A stretch of DNA of 64,000 nucleotides from Roseimaritima ulvae (GCF_008065135.1 NZ_CP042914.1:62001-126000), one strand, 5' to 3'. Shown: positions 8,767-20,300, counted from the first letter of the stretch. Made by a program: numbers and translations. The notes: generated by a model from the letters alone, not told the origin.

Positions 8767-10203
8767 ATGAAAAATTTTTTCCGGTTCGCCGCCCTGTTTT
8801 TGAGCATTGTCTGTCCAGGATTTTCGAGCAACGTGCGAGCCGAAGAAGCGGTGACGCTGAACCAGAAGGCGGATGGGTACCGCGGCATTTGGTACATGAA
8901 TCAGCCCTCCGGTGACGAATACGTATACAAGTACAGCGGTGGTCTGGGTACCTATTGCGCCAAACACAAACCGTTCGCGATTTACTGCAAGCAGGTCAAC
9001 AAGACGTTTTTCTGTTACGGCGGTGCGACGGCCGGCGACAGCCGTAAGCTGCTGCACATGGTGTCTTATTTCGATCACGACAGCAAAACCGTTCCCCGGC
9101 CGACGATCCTGCTGGACAAACACACCAACGATGCGCACGACAACCCGGTGATTTCTGTCGACGACCAGGGCTACATCTGGATCTTTTCCACATCGCATGG
9201 AAGAGCGCGACCCTCGTATATTCACCGCAGCAAACGCCCGTTCGATATCGAAGAGTTCGAGCTCGTTCCGGCGACGCGAGTCGATGGAAACGGCCGCACG
9301 CCGATCACCAATTTCTCCTACATGCAAATGTGGCACAACAAAAACGGCTTCCAGGCATTTTTTACCCGCTACAACTATCCGGCGGCTCGTACGATCTGTT
9401 TCATGAACAGCGCCGAGGGGCGGCAGTGGAGTGCCTGGCAGCGGCTGGCGGCGATCGGTCAAGGACACTACCAGATCAGCGGCAGCGGCAGCGCAAAACT
9501 CGGCTCCATGTTCAACTATCATCCCCAAGCCAAGGGACTCAATTGGCGGACCAACCTGTATTACATCCAGACCACGGACAGCGGCAGCAGTTGGCAAACG
9601 GTGGACGGCAAACCCTTGACGCTGCCGTTAACCGATGTTCACAACGACGCTCTGGTGCATGACTATGAAGCCGAAGGATTAAACGTGTACCTGAAAGATC
9701 TACGCTTCGATGCGGACGATCATCCGGTGTTGTTATACATCACCAGCAAAGGCTACCAGTCCGGTCCGCAGAACGATCCACGAACCTGGACGATCGCCCG
9801 CTGGACCGGAAGTCAATGGAAGATTTCGCCGATCACAACTTCGGACAACAACTACGACATGGGCGAGTTGTGGATGATGGCTGACGACGACTGGCGAGTC
9901 ATCGGACCCACCGAAACCGGTCCGCAGCCCTACAACCCCGGCGGCGAAGTGGCGATGTGGAAAAGCGTCGATCAAGGAGCCACGTGGAGCAAGCAGCGTC
10001 AAATGACGGCGGGCAGTCCGATGAATCACACCTACGTTCGCCGAGCTCTCCACGCGCATCCGGATTTCGTCGCGATCTGGGCCGACGGTCATGGTCGAAA
10101 GCCATCGGATTCGCGGTTGTACTTCGCCAACGCAGCGGGCGAAGTGTTTCAGTTGCCAACCAGCATGTCCACCGACACCGCCCCAGCAATCGTCCATAAG
10201 TAG
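8767..10203 (+). CDS. secreted BNR-repeat beta-propeller protein
   Basis: The product has 478 aa. ATG 8767 starts a signal peptide (MKNFFRFAALFLSIV...NVRA). The mature protein begins KADGYRGIWYMNQPS and carries repeated blocks of the type D.GYIWIFSTSHG, SAEGRQWSAWQ, TDSGSSWQTVDG and VDQGATWSKQ. The SxDxGxxW-like turns are BNR/Asp-box motifs, so a seven-bladed propeller of the BNR_4 type is likely. Relatives include sialidase-like and polysaccharide-lyase-associated proteins, so a periplasmic glycan-active role is plausible but not proven. The stop codon TAG is contributed by the same dispersed repeat as in the preceding gene. Confidence 0.8.
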   Translation: MKNFFRFAALFLSIVCPGFSSNVRAEEAVTLNQKADGYRGIWYMNQPSGDEYVYKYSGGLGTYCAKHKPFAIYCKQVNKTFFCYGGATAGDSRKLLHMVSYFDHDSKTVPRPTILLDKHTNDAHDNPVISVDDQGYIWIFSTSHGRARPSYIHRSKRPFDIEEFELVPATRVDGNGRTPITNFSYMQMWHNKNGFQAFFTRYNYPAARTICFMNSAEGRQWSAWQRLAAIGQGHYQISGSGSAKLGSMFNYHPQAKGLNWRTNLYYIQTTDSGSSWQTVDGKPLTLPLTDVHNDALVHDYEAEGLNVYLKDLRFDADDHPVLLYITSKGYQSGPQNDPRTWTIARWTGSQWKISPITTSDNNYDMGELWMMADDDWRVIGPTETGPQPYNPGGEVAMWKSVDQGATWSKQRQMTAGSPMNHTYVRRALHAHPDFVAIWADGHGRKPSDSRLYFANAAGEVFQLPTSMSTDTAPAIVHK

Positions 10204-10312
10204 CATGGTCCCCCGGGCCGTGTACAAATAAGTAGCATGGTCCCCCGGGCCGTGTGACAGAGCATGCTACGGGAGTTCACGCTGTCACACGGGCCGGGGA
10301 CCCATGCTACGG
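10198..10312. repeat. GTAGCATGG repeat cluster with long inverted repeat
   Basis: One copy at 10198-10220 overlaps the BNR gene stop. A second at 10232-10258 forms an inverted repeat with 10283-10310 (GTAGCATGGTCCCCCGGG against CCGGGGACCCATGCTAC) around a 24-base centre. The palindrome lies between the convergent BNR and J-domain genes and could act as a bidirectional terminator. Confidence 0.75.
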
Positions 10313-10319
10313 GGCCGTG

Positions 10320-10907
10320 CTACGAGCAGGTGACGCGTTCGCGGCGGGGGGTGCTGTTCGGCCGTTGCGGTCGGTGGTCGATGCGCAGTTGGTTGACCAC
10401 GGTTTGGTGGTTCATGGCTTCGACCTGTTCCACACCCGCGGCGGTGATGGAGATCTGGCCGCTCTCTTCGCGGCCCACCCAGCCTTTCTCTCGCAAATAC
10501 CACATGTGGAAATCGAGCAGCTCGACCGGCATTTTTACAAGCGTCTCCAGCGTGCCGATCCCGATGCCCGGTCTGTGCATCTCCTGACGACGTTTGGCGT
10601 ATAGGATCGACAGGATGCGATACCGGGCCACGCTGTCATCGCCCGCCGCATTGGCGCCGGCGACGATTTCCAGCTGCGCGTTCTTTTCGCGATCATAGCG
10701 GACGTCATATTCGGCTCGCTTGGCGGGGTCCCGCAACGTCTCAAACGCTTCGACCGCTTTGGTGAACGCCACCGTGTCGCCGCTGCCCGATGCATCGGGG
10801 TGATGCTGGCGAGCGTGATATCGAAACAGGCGTTCGATCGTTGCCGTGGTGGCGCGAGGACTGGCTTCCAGGATTTCGTAGTAGTCGACAAATTCGCAAG
10901 TGGTCAT
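10320..10907 (-). CDS. J-domain protein with C-terminal winged-helix-like region
   Basis: The product has 195 aa. The N-terminal 60 residues form a DnaJ-type J domain: DYYEILEASPRATTATI, HARQHHPD with HPD at residues 36-38, and FETLRDPAKRAEYD. There is no G/F-rich or zinc-finger domain, so it is not a full DnaJ. The C-terminal half (REKGWVGREESGQISITAAGVEQVE) has the beta-wing look of a winged-helix domain. It probably stimulates an Hsp70 ATPase on a specific client. It is downstream of and co-oriented with the OPT transporter, 168 bp away; linkage is uncertain. Confidence 0.83.
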   Translation of the reverse strand: MTTCEFVDYYEILEASPRATTATIERLFRYHARQHHPDASGSGDTVAFTKAVEAFETLRDPAKRAEYDVRYDREKNAQLEIVAGANAAGDDSVARYRILSILYAKRRQEMHRPGIGIGTLETLVKMPVELLDFHMWYLREKGWVGREESGQISITAAGVEQVEAMNHQTVVNQLRIDHRPQRPNSTPRRERVTCS

Positions 10908-11075
10908 TTCTTGTACCTACTCTGGGTGGATGGTGTGCCCCGGAAGAAGTGTAGGTTCCAAAAAATGATCTGCCGACGAAAAATTCGCTACGGATCCGCG
11001 ACGGATGATTGTGCGGTTTGTTCGTATTGCGCATGCTCCGCTTTGCGCCAGGATTCTTTGAATCAGACGTGCAAA

Positions 11076-13040
11076 CTAGGATCGTCGTGGTCGCGTCATC
11101 AGCACGAACGCGGCAATGATGCCCATCGCAACGGCCAACGTAATTGTGGTCACGGCCGCTGGGGCCAGTGGCAGGTCCAGCGCTGTGAGGCCGAAGGCGG
11201 CCAAGCCAGCCAGTCCGACGGCGGTTAATGCCTCGCCGGCGATCACGCCCGAGGAGAACAGAATCCCTCGGTGCAGCACGTGGTCGTGATCTTTTCGGGC
11301 GACCCTTCGGGTATACAGATGGGCGATCAGCCCGCCGATCAAAATGGGCGTGGCCAATCCAAACGGCAGATACATCCCGACGGCGATCGGCATCAGATGA
11401 GCGCGATGTGTAGTGCGTCGTTTGAGGACTTCGTCGATGATCAAAATCACCACCCCCAAACCAGCTCCGATGCCGATCAGGTTCCACGGCAGCTCGCCTT
11501 CGCCGGAAAACCCGCGAGCCAGACTGGCAAATAAACTCGCTTGCGGCGCCGACAGCTTTTCTCCTCCAATCCCGCCGGGCGTGTTGTTATGCAGCAGCGT
11601 CAGCACGGGAGCCATCACAAACGCGGCCACCGCCACGCCGGCAATCTGCATGATCTGCTGGCGGAACGGCGAGGCGCCCACGATCGATCCGGTTTTTAAA
11701 TCGTTGCACACGTCGCCGCTGGTACAGGCCACACAGCACACCACTGCGGCGATTCCCAGCGTGGCTACCATCCCGGCGGTCCCCGAAAAACTGAACAACC
11801 ACAGCAACCCGCCGGCGGCCAACACCGCGGTGATCGTCATGCCCGAAACCGGACTGTTGGAGTTGCCGACCAGACCGACGATGTAACTGGCGACGGCGGA
11901 AAAGAAAAAGCCCATCGCAAACATGATCGCCGTGGCTAGTACCGTCACACCCACGCTGTCGGTGAAGCGATAGTTGAGGATCGCCAGCATCACCGTGCAG
12001 GCGATGCCCAGCGTCAGAATCAATCCCGATGGAATGTCGCGTTCACTGTTACGAGGCGGTAGGCTTTGGTTGCGGAACCCTTTGGCCAACTCGCGAACGG
12101 CCGCCACCAGGCCCGCACGGACGGCCACCAGCGAGCTCATCCCGCCGACGACCATTGCGCCCACGCCCACGTAGCGGATTTCACTGCTCCAGATCGCCCA
12201 AGCTCCATCGATCGGATCGGCGTGTTGGCTAGCGCCGCCCAACAGCGGGATGCCGATCAGCCAACCCAACGCGCCTCCGATAAAGATCAGCACTGCCACA
12301 TGCAGCCGGACGATGAAACCCACGGCCACCAGCATCGGCGATAGATCGCCCCCGAAATAAAAGATCCGGTCGCCGCTCGCCCGGGCGACTTGCAGCGTGT
12401 CCTGGACGATACCCATAAAGCCGGCGGCGACTTTGAATACCGCTCCCAGCACGCCGCCGATGATCAGGCTGCGGGCCGCGTCGGTTTGTTGATCGCCGCT
12501 CTCCCCTGCTTTCAATACCGCCGCGCAAGCAACACCCTCGGGATACGGCAAGTCGTCGTTGTTGGCCACAAATACCCGTCGCATGGGGATCATAAATAGG
12601 ATGCCCAGCAGGCCCCCGGTCAACGCCACCATCGACACGGTCCAGAAGTCAAACGATTGCCAGTAGCCGATCAGGATCATGGCGGGCATCGTGAAGATGA
12701 TTCCGGCGGCCAACGATTCGCCGGCTGAAGCACAGGTCTGCACTTGGTTGGCTTCCAAGGTGCTGGAATTGCGAAACAGCAAGCGGAACAACAGCATCGC
12801 CATCACAGCCGCCGGTATGGACGCCGACACGGTCATACCGGCCTTCAAGCCCACGTACACGTTGGCGGCTCCCATCACGATCGACAGCAGTACCCCCAAA
12901 ACGATCACGCGGAGCGTCAGCTCGCCGCCGCCCCAGTGCGGACTGCCGGCGTCGCCCTCGACAGGCGGGACCGGACCGGAGCGGTTTTGGTCGCCAGCCG
13001 AAGGAGTGATGTAGGGATTCGAAGGCGCAGAATCATTCAT
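11076..13040 (-). CDS. OPT-family oligopeptide transporter
   Basis: The product has 654 aa. ATG 13040 gives a 40-residue soluble N-terminus, then many hydrophobic helices covering the protein (roughly 14-16 TM segments). Family-typical segments are ELTLRVIVLGVLLSIVMGAANVYVGLKAGMT near the N-terminus, ASAGESLAAGIIFTMPA, and PYPEGVACAAVLKAGE. Members of the OPT family (TC 2.A.67) import oligopeptides or metal chelates using proton symport. Length and order of motifs match the prokaryotic branch. It is monocistronic or paired with the J-domain gene. Confidence 0.93.
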   Translation of the reverse strand: MNDSAPSNPYITPSAGDQNRSGPVPPVEGDAGSPHWGGGELTLRVIVLGVLLSIVMGAANVYVGLKAGMTVSASIPAAVMAMLLFRLLFRNSSTLEANQVQTCASAGESLAAGIIFTMPAMILIGYWQSFDFWTVSMVALTGGLLGILFMIPMRRVFVANNDDLPYPEGVACAAVLKAGESGDQQTDAARSLIIGGVLGAVFKVAAGFMGIVQDTLQVARASGDRIFYFGGDLSPMLVAVGFIVRLHVAVLIFIGGALGWLIGIPLLGGASQHADPIDGAWAIWSSEIRYVGVGAMVVGGMSSLVAVRAGLVAAVRELAKGFRNQSLPPRNSERDIPSGLILTLGIACTVMLAILNYRFTDSVGVTVLATAIMFAMGFFFSAVASYIVGLVGNSNSPVSGMTITAVLAAGGLLWLFSFSGTAGMVATLGIAAVVCCVACTSGDVCNDLKTGSIVGASPFRQQIMQIAGVAVAAFVMAPVLTLLHNNTPGGIGGEKLSAPQASLFASLARGFSGEGELPWNLIGIGAGLGVVILIIDEVLKRRTTHRAHLMPIAVGMYLPFGLATPILIGGLIAHLYTRRVARKDHDHVLHRGILFSSGVIAGEALTAVGLAGLAAFGLTALDLPLAPAAVTTITLAVAMGIIAAFVLMTRPRRS

Positions 13041-13140
13041 GGCTTCAAGCTGTCGGGGGAATCAGGGTGAGACAAAGGGGCAATCGGACACTGGTCCCAC
13101 ATTCTACAGGGTTGCCACTCGGAAAAGCTTAGAGGGTTTT
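13041..13140. promoter_or_regulatory. upstream region of OPT gene
   Basis: About 100 bases between the OPT start codon and the REP block. It should hold the OPT promoter (minus strand), but I could not pick convincing boxes. Confidence 0.3.
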
Positions 13141-13490
13141 AGGCCCGGAGGGCCGGCATAGCCATTGCCGGGGCTGTAAAGCCCCGGTCTTGGCCTCCTA
13201 AAAAACCGCAGGCCCGGAGGGCCGGCATAGCCTTGGCGCAACTGTGTCGGCCCTCCGGGCCTGGAGCGCCTTGTTGGTTTTGATCCGGGGCTTTACAGCC
13301 CCGGCAGAGATTGTGTCGGCACTCCGTGCCTGGCGCCGGTCGCAGCAGAGTCCTGGCCCGGTGCCAGCCACAGCAGTGTCCCGGGTGGGTCTAGGCCCGG
13401 AGGGCCGGCATAGCCTCTGCCGGGGGTGTTGACCCCCGGTAGAATGGATGCCTTTACTTTAAGGCCCGGAGGGCCGACACAACCTCGCGT
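13141..13490. repeat. REP-like palindrome block left of RAYT
   Basis: The block contains repeated GGCCCGGAGGGCC palindromes on both strands, the variant GGCACTCCGTGCC, and CCGGGGCTTTACAGCCCCGG or CCGGGGGTGTTGACCCCCGG hairpins. Stem changes are compensatory (GGCCC/GGGCC against GGCAC/GTGCC). About 215 bases (13141-13354) are a near-identical direct repeat of 14077-14292 on the other side of the transposase. Confidence 0.88.
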
Positions 13491-13500
13491 GGGGAGAATC

Positions 13501-13953
13501 ATGAGCACGCATCAACAATTGTTGTACCACATTGTCTTCAGCACCAAGAATCGCAAACCTTTCCTCAAGAATGATGCTTTTCGAGAGAGTGTTTTTGCTT
13601 ACGCTGCCGGGATCTCAAAAAACCTTGGAGGATTCGCGCTGAACGTCAATGGATATTTTGATCACATGCATTTGTTGGTCCGCATCCCTGCAAAAATCGC
13701 TGTCTCAAAATTCATCGGCGAACTAAAAGCAAACACGAGTAAACACATCAATGATACAAGTGGGCTGATTTACAAATTTGGTTGGCAAGATGGATTTGGT
13801 GCGTTTACCGTCAGCACCTCACAAAAAGACAAGGTGTATGAGTACATTGCCAATCAGATGCAGCATCATCTGGGGGAAACCTATAAGGCGGAATACATTC
13901 GGCTGCTGGAGAAACACGAAGTGGAATACGACCCAAGGTATGTCTGGGAGTAA
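13501..13953 (+). CDS. REP-associated tyrosine transposase (RAYT, Y1 HUH family)
   Basis: The product has 150 aa. ATG 13501 follows GGGGAGAA. The HUH motif is present as GYFDHMHLLVRIP (H55-x-H57), and the catalytic tyrosine is expected in KVYEYIANQMQHH (Tyr115, in the YIANQ context). This matches the Transposase_17/IS200-like fold, a single-strand DNA endonuclease and ligase. Base composition is AT-richer than its neighbours, suggesting acquisition. It is flanked on both sides by REP-like palindromes, the classic REPtron arrangement, so it is probably the source of the GGCCCGGAGGGCC repeats. The right REP begins directly after the TAA stop. Confidence 0.92.
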   Translation: MSTHQQLLYHIVFSTKNRKPFLKNDAFRESVFAYAAGISKNLGGFALNVNGYFDHMHLLVRIPAKIAVSKFIGELKANTSKHINDTSGLIYKFGWQDGFGAFTVSTSQKDKVYEYIANQMQHHLGETYKAEYIRLLEKHEVEYDPRYVWE

Positions 13954-13954
13954 C

Positions 13955-14292
13955 TGTGTCGGCCCTCCGGGCCTGGCGAGTGTTGTTGGCTTCGATCCGG
14001 GGCTTTACAGCCCCGGCAGAGATTGTGTCGGCACTCCGTGCCTAGTGCCGGCCGCAACAGAGTCCTGGACGGGTCTAGGCCCGGAGGGCCGGCATAGCCA
14101 TTGCCGGGGCTGTAAAGCCCCGGTCTTGGCCTCCTAAAAAACCGCAGGCCCGGAGGGCCGACATAGCCTTGGCGCAACTGTGTCGGCCCTCCGGGCCTGG
14201 AGTGTGTTGTTGGTTTCGATCCGGGGCTTTACAGCCCCGGCAGAGATTGTGTCGGCACTCCGTGCCTAGTGCCGGCCCCAGTTGTGTCCTGG
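13955..14292. repeat. REP-like palindrome block right of RAYT
   Basis: This is the mirror counterpart of the left block, with GGCCCTCCGGGCC, CCGGGGCTTTACAGCCCCGG, GGCACTCCGTGCC and GGCCCGGAGGGCC elements. It consists of one extra half block (13955-14076) and then the 215-bp direct repeat of the left block (14077-14292). It starts one base after the RAYT stop and ends 31 bases before the end of the convergent giant gene. Confidence 0.88.
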
Positions 14293-14322
14293 CCGATTTC
14301 ATGCCCGGATCCCCCGCCACAA

Positions 14323-17300
14323 TCATGCCGCCGGCTCTTGCTTTGTTGTGCCCCGGGCGATGGCTGCGGCGATGACCGCTAGCAGGACCAATAACAAACC
14401 GAGCTGCCAGGGTGGGAGTTTGTAACGCGAATCAAACTCCAGTTCCAACTCCAGCGGGTCGTTCTCCGCCACCTGCACACTGCGGCGGAACGTGTACATC
14501 TCGCCTTCCTCCGGCAAACTGATGATGATGGCCTGGGGCGCCGGATCGGTGGTGTGCTGATGCTGCACCAGGCGGCCGGCGATCTGCTGCAAGACGGCGT
14601 TGTCTTCGGTCGTGTTGCCCCGTAGCAATTGACTTAACTCCTGCGGCCGGAAGTTCAGCTGATCCTGTTGCAGGATCGGGTTGTCCGCGGCGGCTTGACG
14701 CAATTGCTCGTTGTCCAGCATCGCGGCGTCTTCGGGTTTGTTATCCAAGAACAAACGCTGACGACGCGTGTTCAGTCCCACGATGGCCTGTTGGGTTTGC
14801 AGGTTTTCCAACTGCACGCGAGCGTCTTCGTTGGAGGCGGCGTCGAGGGCATATTGGTTGGCGACACTGTTAAACGCCCAGCGGGCCTTGGTTTGCTCAC
14901 CGGCCTGCAGCAGTTCGTTGGCCTGTTCTAACAATTCCGCCGCCTGTTGGGCTTGAACCTGTCGCTTGCCGCTGACCTTCGACAGATACGAATCGCGGTC
15001 GTACTGTTCTTGTCGGGCCACTTCGATCAGTTCCAGGTTGCCCTCGTTGTCGGTCAGTACAAAACCCTTGGGCGCCAGCACATGCCACTGGATGTTTTCC
15101 AGCGGGACGTTCAGCTGAGGGCTTTGCAGGGTCAGTTTGCGCAGCTGCGTTCCGGTGACCGTATACACAAATCGAACTTTGGCCGTGCGGTCGTCGATGC
15201 CGGGCAGGATGTAGAACTGCCAGGCGTTTGCTTTGCCGCCTTGGCGAATCGAATGCACACTTTCGCCGTTCACAAAGATACTGAACAGTTCGCCGCCCTC
15301 GGGCAGGCCGACGATCAAACTGCTGCGTTGAATGACTTCCATTTGCAGTTCCACGGCCGTCAATTGATCGCCCGTGGGTGACAGCACGGTGGTCAGCGAT
15401 CCCTCGGCCACACGCAGTTTCAAAGCGTCGGCCAGGGAGTGCCGCGTGGCTTGAATCGTCAGCGTGCTCTCCGGTGCGACCGCGCGCAGCGTGAGTGCGG
15501 GGGCCGTTCGATTTCCGGCCTCGCGGAGCGGTTGCGGAACCGTGCTCCAGTCGGCGCGTTGCCAACCTTGCGACAGCGGTTCGTGTTCGATCTCCAATCG
15601 TCCGCCGGCTCGCACGGCGAAGAAGTAAGCCAATTGCCGAGCTTGTGGGAAGTCCGCCGGACTGAGCGCTTCGCTGTTGCCCACCCGTTCGCCGCGTCGT
15701 TCATATTCGATACGAAACTGGATGTTGCCGACGACGCGACGTTTGAACTGGACCTCCCAGGTATTCGAATCCGGAGCCGTGCGGACAAAGTCGCTGACCG
15801 TATTGCCGGTGGCCCGCAGCGTCTTGATGACGTCCTCGTCGGTCAACGGCAGGACGACTTGCAGAGATCGGATGGACGCGTTTTGGACATTAAAATTAGC
15901 CAACAGTGCCGACCGCGTTTGGCCTTCACGCAGCGTCGTCTCGTGCAACACCTGGCCGGTCACCCAGGGATCCAATTTTTCAATACCCAGTACCAAATTC
16001 CAGTCCCGCTGCAGCAGCCGAAACGCCAATGCGCCCTGGGCCCCGCCGCCCAAACTGCGGGGATCGGTTTCCGAGACGTTCTGGCGGGTCACGGTTCTCA
16101 AGCGTATGCCGGTTGTGGGTCGGACGACCAATTCCCCGGTCTGACGCGTGGATTCGTTTAACACAAATCGAGGGATTTCCCAGTCGCCAACTTCGTCGGG
16201 GGCGGGCCCAGCCAGGACCAGCGAGAAGTTCTGGGCGCCGATGGTTTTGCCGTTCAGATGCAAAATAATCTGCCGCTGATCGCCTTCGCTCAGTTCCGAC
16301 CAATGATGCAAGGCGTCGCCGCTGAGCGATTCGACTTCCAATCCGTCTGGCAGCGGGAAAGTTAACTGGAACAACCCCGCACGCGTGATCTCCGCGGCGA
16401 AGTTGACGTTCAGCACCACGCGTTCATCGCCCAGCGAAAGCGCTTGTTTGCTGAACACGCGAACTTCCGAATCCACCGGAGCGACTCGCAGCGCCAGCTC
16501 TCCACCCTCGGCGCCATACCGGTAGACGCGATGCAGCACTGCTTGCTTTTCATTCAGGAACGCCTCCTGATCGGCTTTGCGAAAATCTCCCAGATTGACC
16601 GCCGAGAGCGTTTTCGAATCGTTTTCATCTTCGTTTTCGGCATCCGTCACGGGTTCCAGTTTCTCACCCTGAGCGTCGGGGCCAAAGGCGATCGCCAACA
16701 GTCCGACTTGGCCATCCGCATCGACAACCTTGAGCGGCGCCAAGGTGACGTCGGCCGGCAAGGGATCGAGTCCCCGCTGCGTATCCACCTGCACGTCAAA
16801 CGCCTGCGACTGAGCGGGCTCGATCTGCAGTTTCAGCAAGCCGCTGTCGGCGTCGAACTGCCAGGAACCGACCGGGCCCGATACGGCGCTGACGGTCAAC
16901 CCTTGCGGCACCGAGACGTTCAGTTCACTGACCTGACCTTGCGACGTGCGAATATGCAGTCGATGACGACCGTCGATCACGCCGGGGCCAGGCAGGTACA
17001 GGTTCGATGCTTCGACGAAGAACTGGGTGGCTTCCATCGTGACATCGCGGGCTTGGGGTTTGAACACCAAATTTGCGGGACCGGGAAACAACAGCAGTTT
17101 GGCCTCGGTGCTTCCCTCAGCGGCTTCCATCGCTTCGACACGGACGGCTCGCGGGCTGGTGATTTCCCAACCGGCTTCGTCATAACTCACCTGCACCGTC
17201 TGCATGGCGGCGGTGCCGGTCAGCACCGGCACGCTCTCGGTGGCTCGAATCGCGTCCAACTGATAGCTGAAGCTCGCCTCGAAATCTTGCCCTGCCTCTT

Positions 17301-20300
17301 GCTCGCTGTCGGCTTCTGCTTCGTTGCCAGCTTCTTTGATGACAGCGTCTTCGATGACAGCTTCTTCCGGATCCTCACCGTCACCCTGCTGTTCACTGTC
17401 GCCCTGCCCTTCGCTCTCTGTCGGCTGTTGAGGGATGGTGAGGATATAGCACAGACCGTGGCCGGGGATTTCGGTTTTGCTCAACCGCAGCCCATCGGCT
17501 TCGAAATTGGTCAACACGGCGGGAGCTTTTAGCAACAGGAAGCGATCGCCCGGCCGACCCGTCAGCCGGATCGTGCCCTCGGCCAGCAAACGGGCATCCT
17601 GCTGGGTTACCTGCCACTGTTGGGTGATCTGGTTGGCGGCTTTCAATCCGTCGGGGACTTCCGCCCAGCCGTTGGAGGTGAACGCGGACAGGCACAAAGC
17701 CAGCACGGCAATCGACGCCGTTACCACGCCGGCGTCACCGCCGTTCTCGCTACCATCATCGTCGGGTTTGGCCGCGGCGGCTTTCTTCCGTCGCTCGGCG
17801 ATTTCACGGAACCGTTTGCGAATGTCGCGAGTCGTCTGCAGCATCGTGGGGAGCAGTAACAGCAGCAGGATCGCGAGTGCCAGCAAGGCATAGAACCAGG
17901 GTGCCCCGTCGTGTTGCAGCAAGACGCCGACAGCCACCAGCAGGATGCCCAGGCCGCGGATCGCGGCCCGTGGCCGCGACTGGTTCGTCAGAAACGACAG
18001 GCCGATCGCGGCGAGGCCAACCAGCGCGGTCGTCAGGCCCGGCCAAGATAGATTCGCTTGCCACCACGGCATCTGATGCACTACCAGTTCAACGGTTTCG
18101 CCCGCCGCCAGCACCGGCAAACTAAGTTGCAGCGGTGCGGGCGAACCGGTTTGCGCCAGCGCCACGCCGGCGGTCCAAAGTGACAGCAACACCGCCACCC
18201 CCAGGGAGACCAGGCTGAGTGCCCGCACGGATTCGGAGCGTTTGCGGCCCCACAGGCCAAAGCACACCAGCAGTCCGATCACCAACAGCCCCACGCCGCC
18301 TCGCCGAGCAAGCCAGTCCAGCCCGCTGGGTCGCAGGACGGGGACCGGCGGCGTGACCGTGCCGCCGCTGGCTACCAGCACATGTTTTTCGTCGCCGCTG
18401 ATATTCCACTGCGTTTTTAGCACCGGCGTCGAGACCGTTGGCAACCGCAGCCGAGGATGCGATTCGTCGACGGTGGGTTTGCCCAGCCGCAGTTTAACTT
18501 CCACCGGGATGTTGGGATCGGTGCCGCCGGGCAGCGGGATCAGCGTAGCGTCGTCGGCTTGTCGGGCGGTCACGGGTTGGCCGTTAACGGTGGCCTCCCA
18601 CAGACGCACCGGATCGTCCGGCAGCTGAACTCGGAACGTGCGTTGGCCTCGCGATTTGACGTAGTACAACACTTCGGTGACCAGTTCGCCGTCTTTGGAA
18701 ACGCGGCTGTTGGCTTCGGAGAATTCTACGACCTGCGTCACGGTGGTGCCGGGTTGGAACCAGTCGACCGAGAGTTTCAGGTCAAACGGACGAGCCGTGT
18801 ATTGCCAGGTTCCCAGCGGCGGAGCGGTGCTGAGTAGGCGGAATTCGGCGGGCAGTTCTAGCGGGTCGAGTTTGAGGATGTCTTCAGAAATCGAAACCGT
18901 GTTGATCTCCACCTGCATCGGACTGACCACCTGGATGTAGCCACGTTCGCCCTGCACCTCCAACGGCGTCACCGCAGCGGCTTGAAACGTCCCCTCGTCG
19001 CTGTCGGGCTTCTCTTCAAAGGTCACCAACAGCGTGTATGGGCCCATCACCGGTTGATGCAGTGAAACGATCAAGGTATCGCCGTCGCGTCGCCAAGTGC
19101 GGACGTCCTGGCCATCGACCATCAAGTTGCCCAAGCCGGCCGGGATGGTGATCTTCCATTCCGATACCGGGGCTCCGGTGACGAAGTAGTTGATCAGGGC
19201 ACTGCCATAGACGGTTTCCTGACTGAGCGAATACAGGTGGAACACATCCGACTGCACGCTCCGCGGCAATGGTTCGATCCGCATTGTGGCGGACCAGCCG
19301 GGTTCACGAATGCGGAAGGCCTGTTGCAAATTGGGCGTCGGCTTGGGGAAGTAGGACAGCGGCGTTTCGACCAACAGATCGGTTTCGGCTACCGCGATTC
19401 GATAACCCGGAGCGCCGACGATCCCGATGTTGCCACGGACCGTTTTGGCGTCGGTGAATTCGATTCGCGGCAACACCCAATCGGCGGCCGCCGCGACTTC
19501 GTTCTTCTCTAGTTGCAGCGTTACCAACTGCCGTCCCGAAACGTCTTGGCCGAAGATCACCCGCAGATTTCGAACCCCGTCGGTGATCTCGGAAGCGGCG
19601 ATGTAATCGGCCACGGCGGCACCGGTAACCGAAACGACCGAATAATCACCCGGGATGCCAAAGTCCCATTCGCGAATCGGGGCTTCGCGGACATCCATTT
19701 CGATGTCGGCTTGAATCACGCGATCGGTTTCCGCCAATTGATACAGCACCAACGCGGAGATATTCACTTCTGGCTGGATGCGATCGGCCACCACGGTGAA
19801 AGCGTGCTGGGCGGCCGGAAAACGGTACACAAAAACTTGACGGGCTTCGACCGCGTCGCCGGGAAATTGATCGGGCGCCAATTGCGTTAATCCCGTCAGG
19901 CCGGTGGGGTCCAGACGCACCGATCCCCGATTGCTGAGCCGCAAATATCCGCTATGGCGGATCGCACCGATGGGATTCAAACGCAGACCTTCCACACGAA
20001 CCGGAAAGGCACCCAGCGGCGTTTGGCTGCGGACGTTTATTTGCGCCGTGCCCGTGATCGGCTGACTGAGCGTAATGTCCAGCTGACGGCTGCCTTCCTT
20101 GTCGACGACATTCCAAGCCACCAAGTTGCTGCCCTGCACGTCCAAGATTTCGCCGGGGCCATTTAACCGAATGCTTAACGATTTCAGTTCACCCTGCAGC
20201 ACCTGATAGTCGATCTGGTGATCTTGACGCAGCAACCCGGTGCCGACGCTGGCGTCGATGCGGCCACTGGTGGTAAAGAACAGCTTGCCTTCGCCGGTTT

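Noticed and set aside
10254-10604. Plus-strand frames of 107-116 codons over the J-domain gene
   Set aside because: Opposite-strand shadows; the minus frame has an HPD-containing J domain.
16444-17532. 362-codon frame opposite the giant gene
   Set aside because: Antisense shadow of a GC-rich coding region with no start signal or recognised motif.
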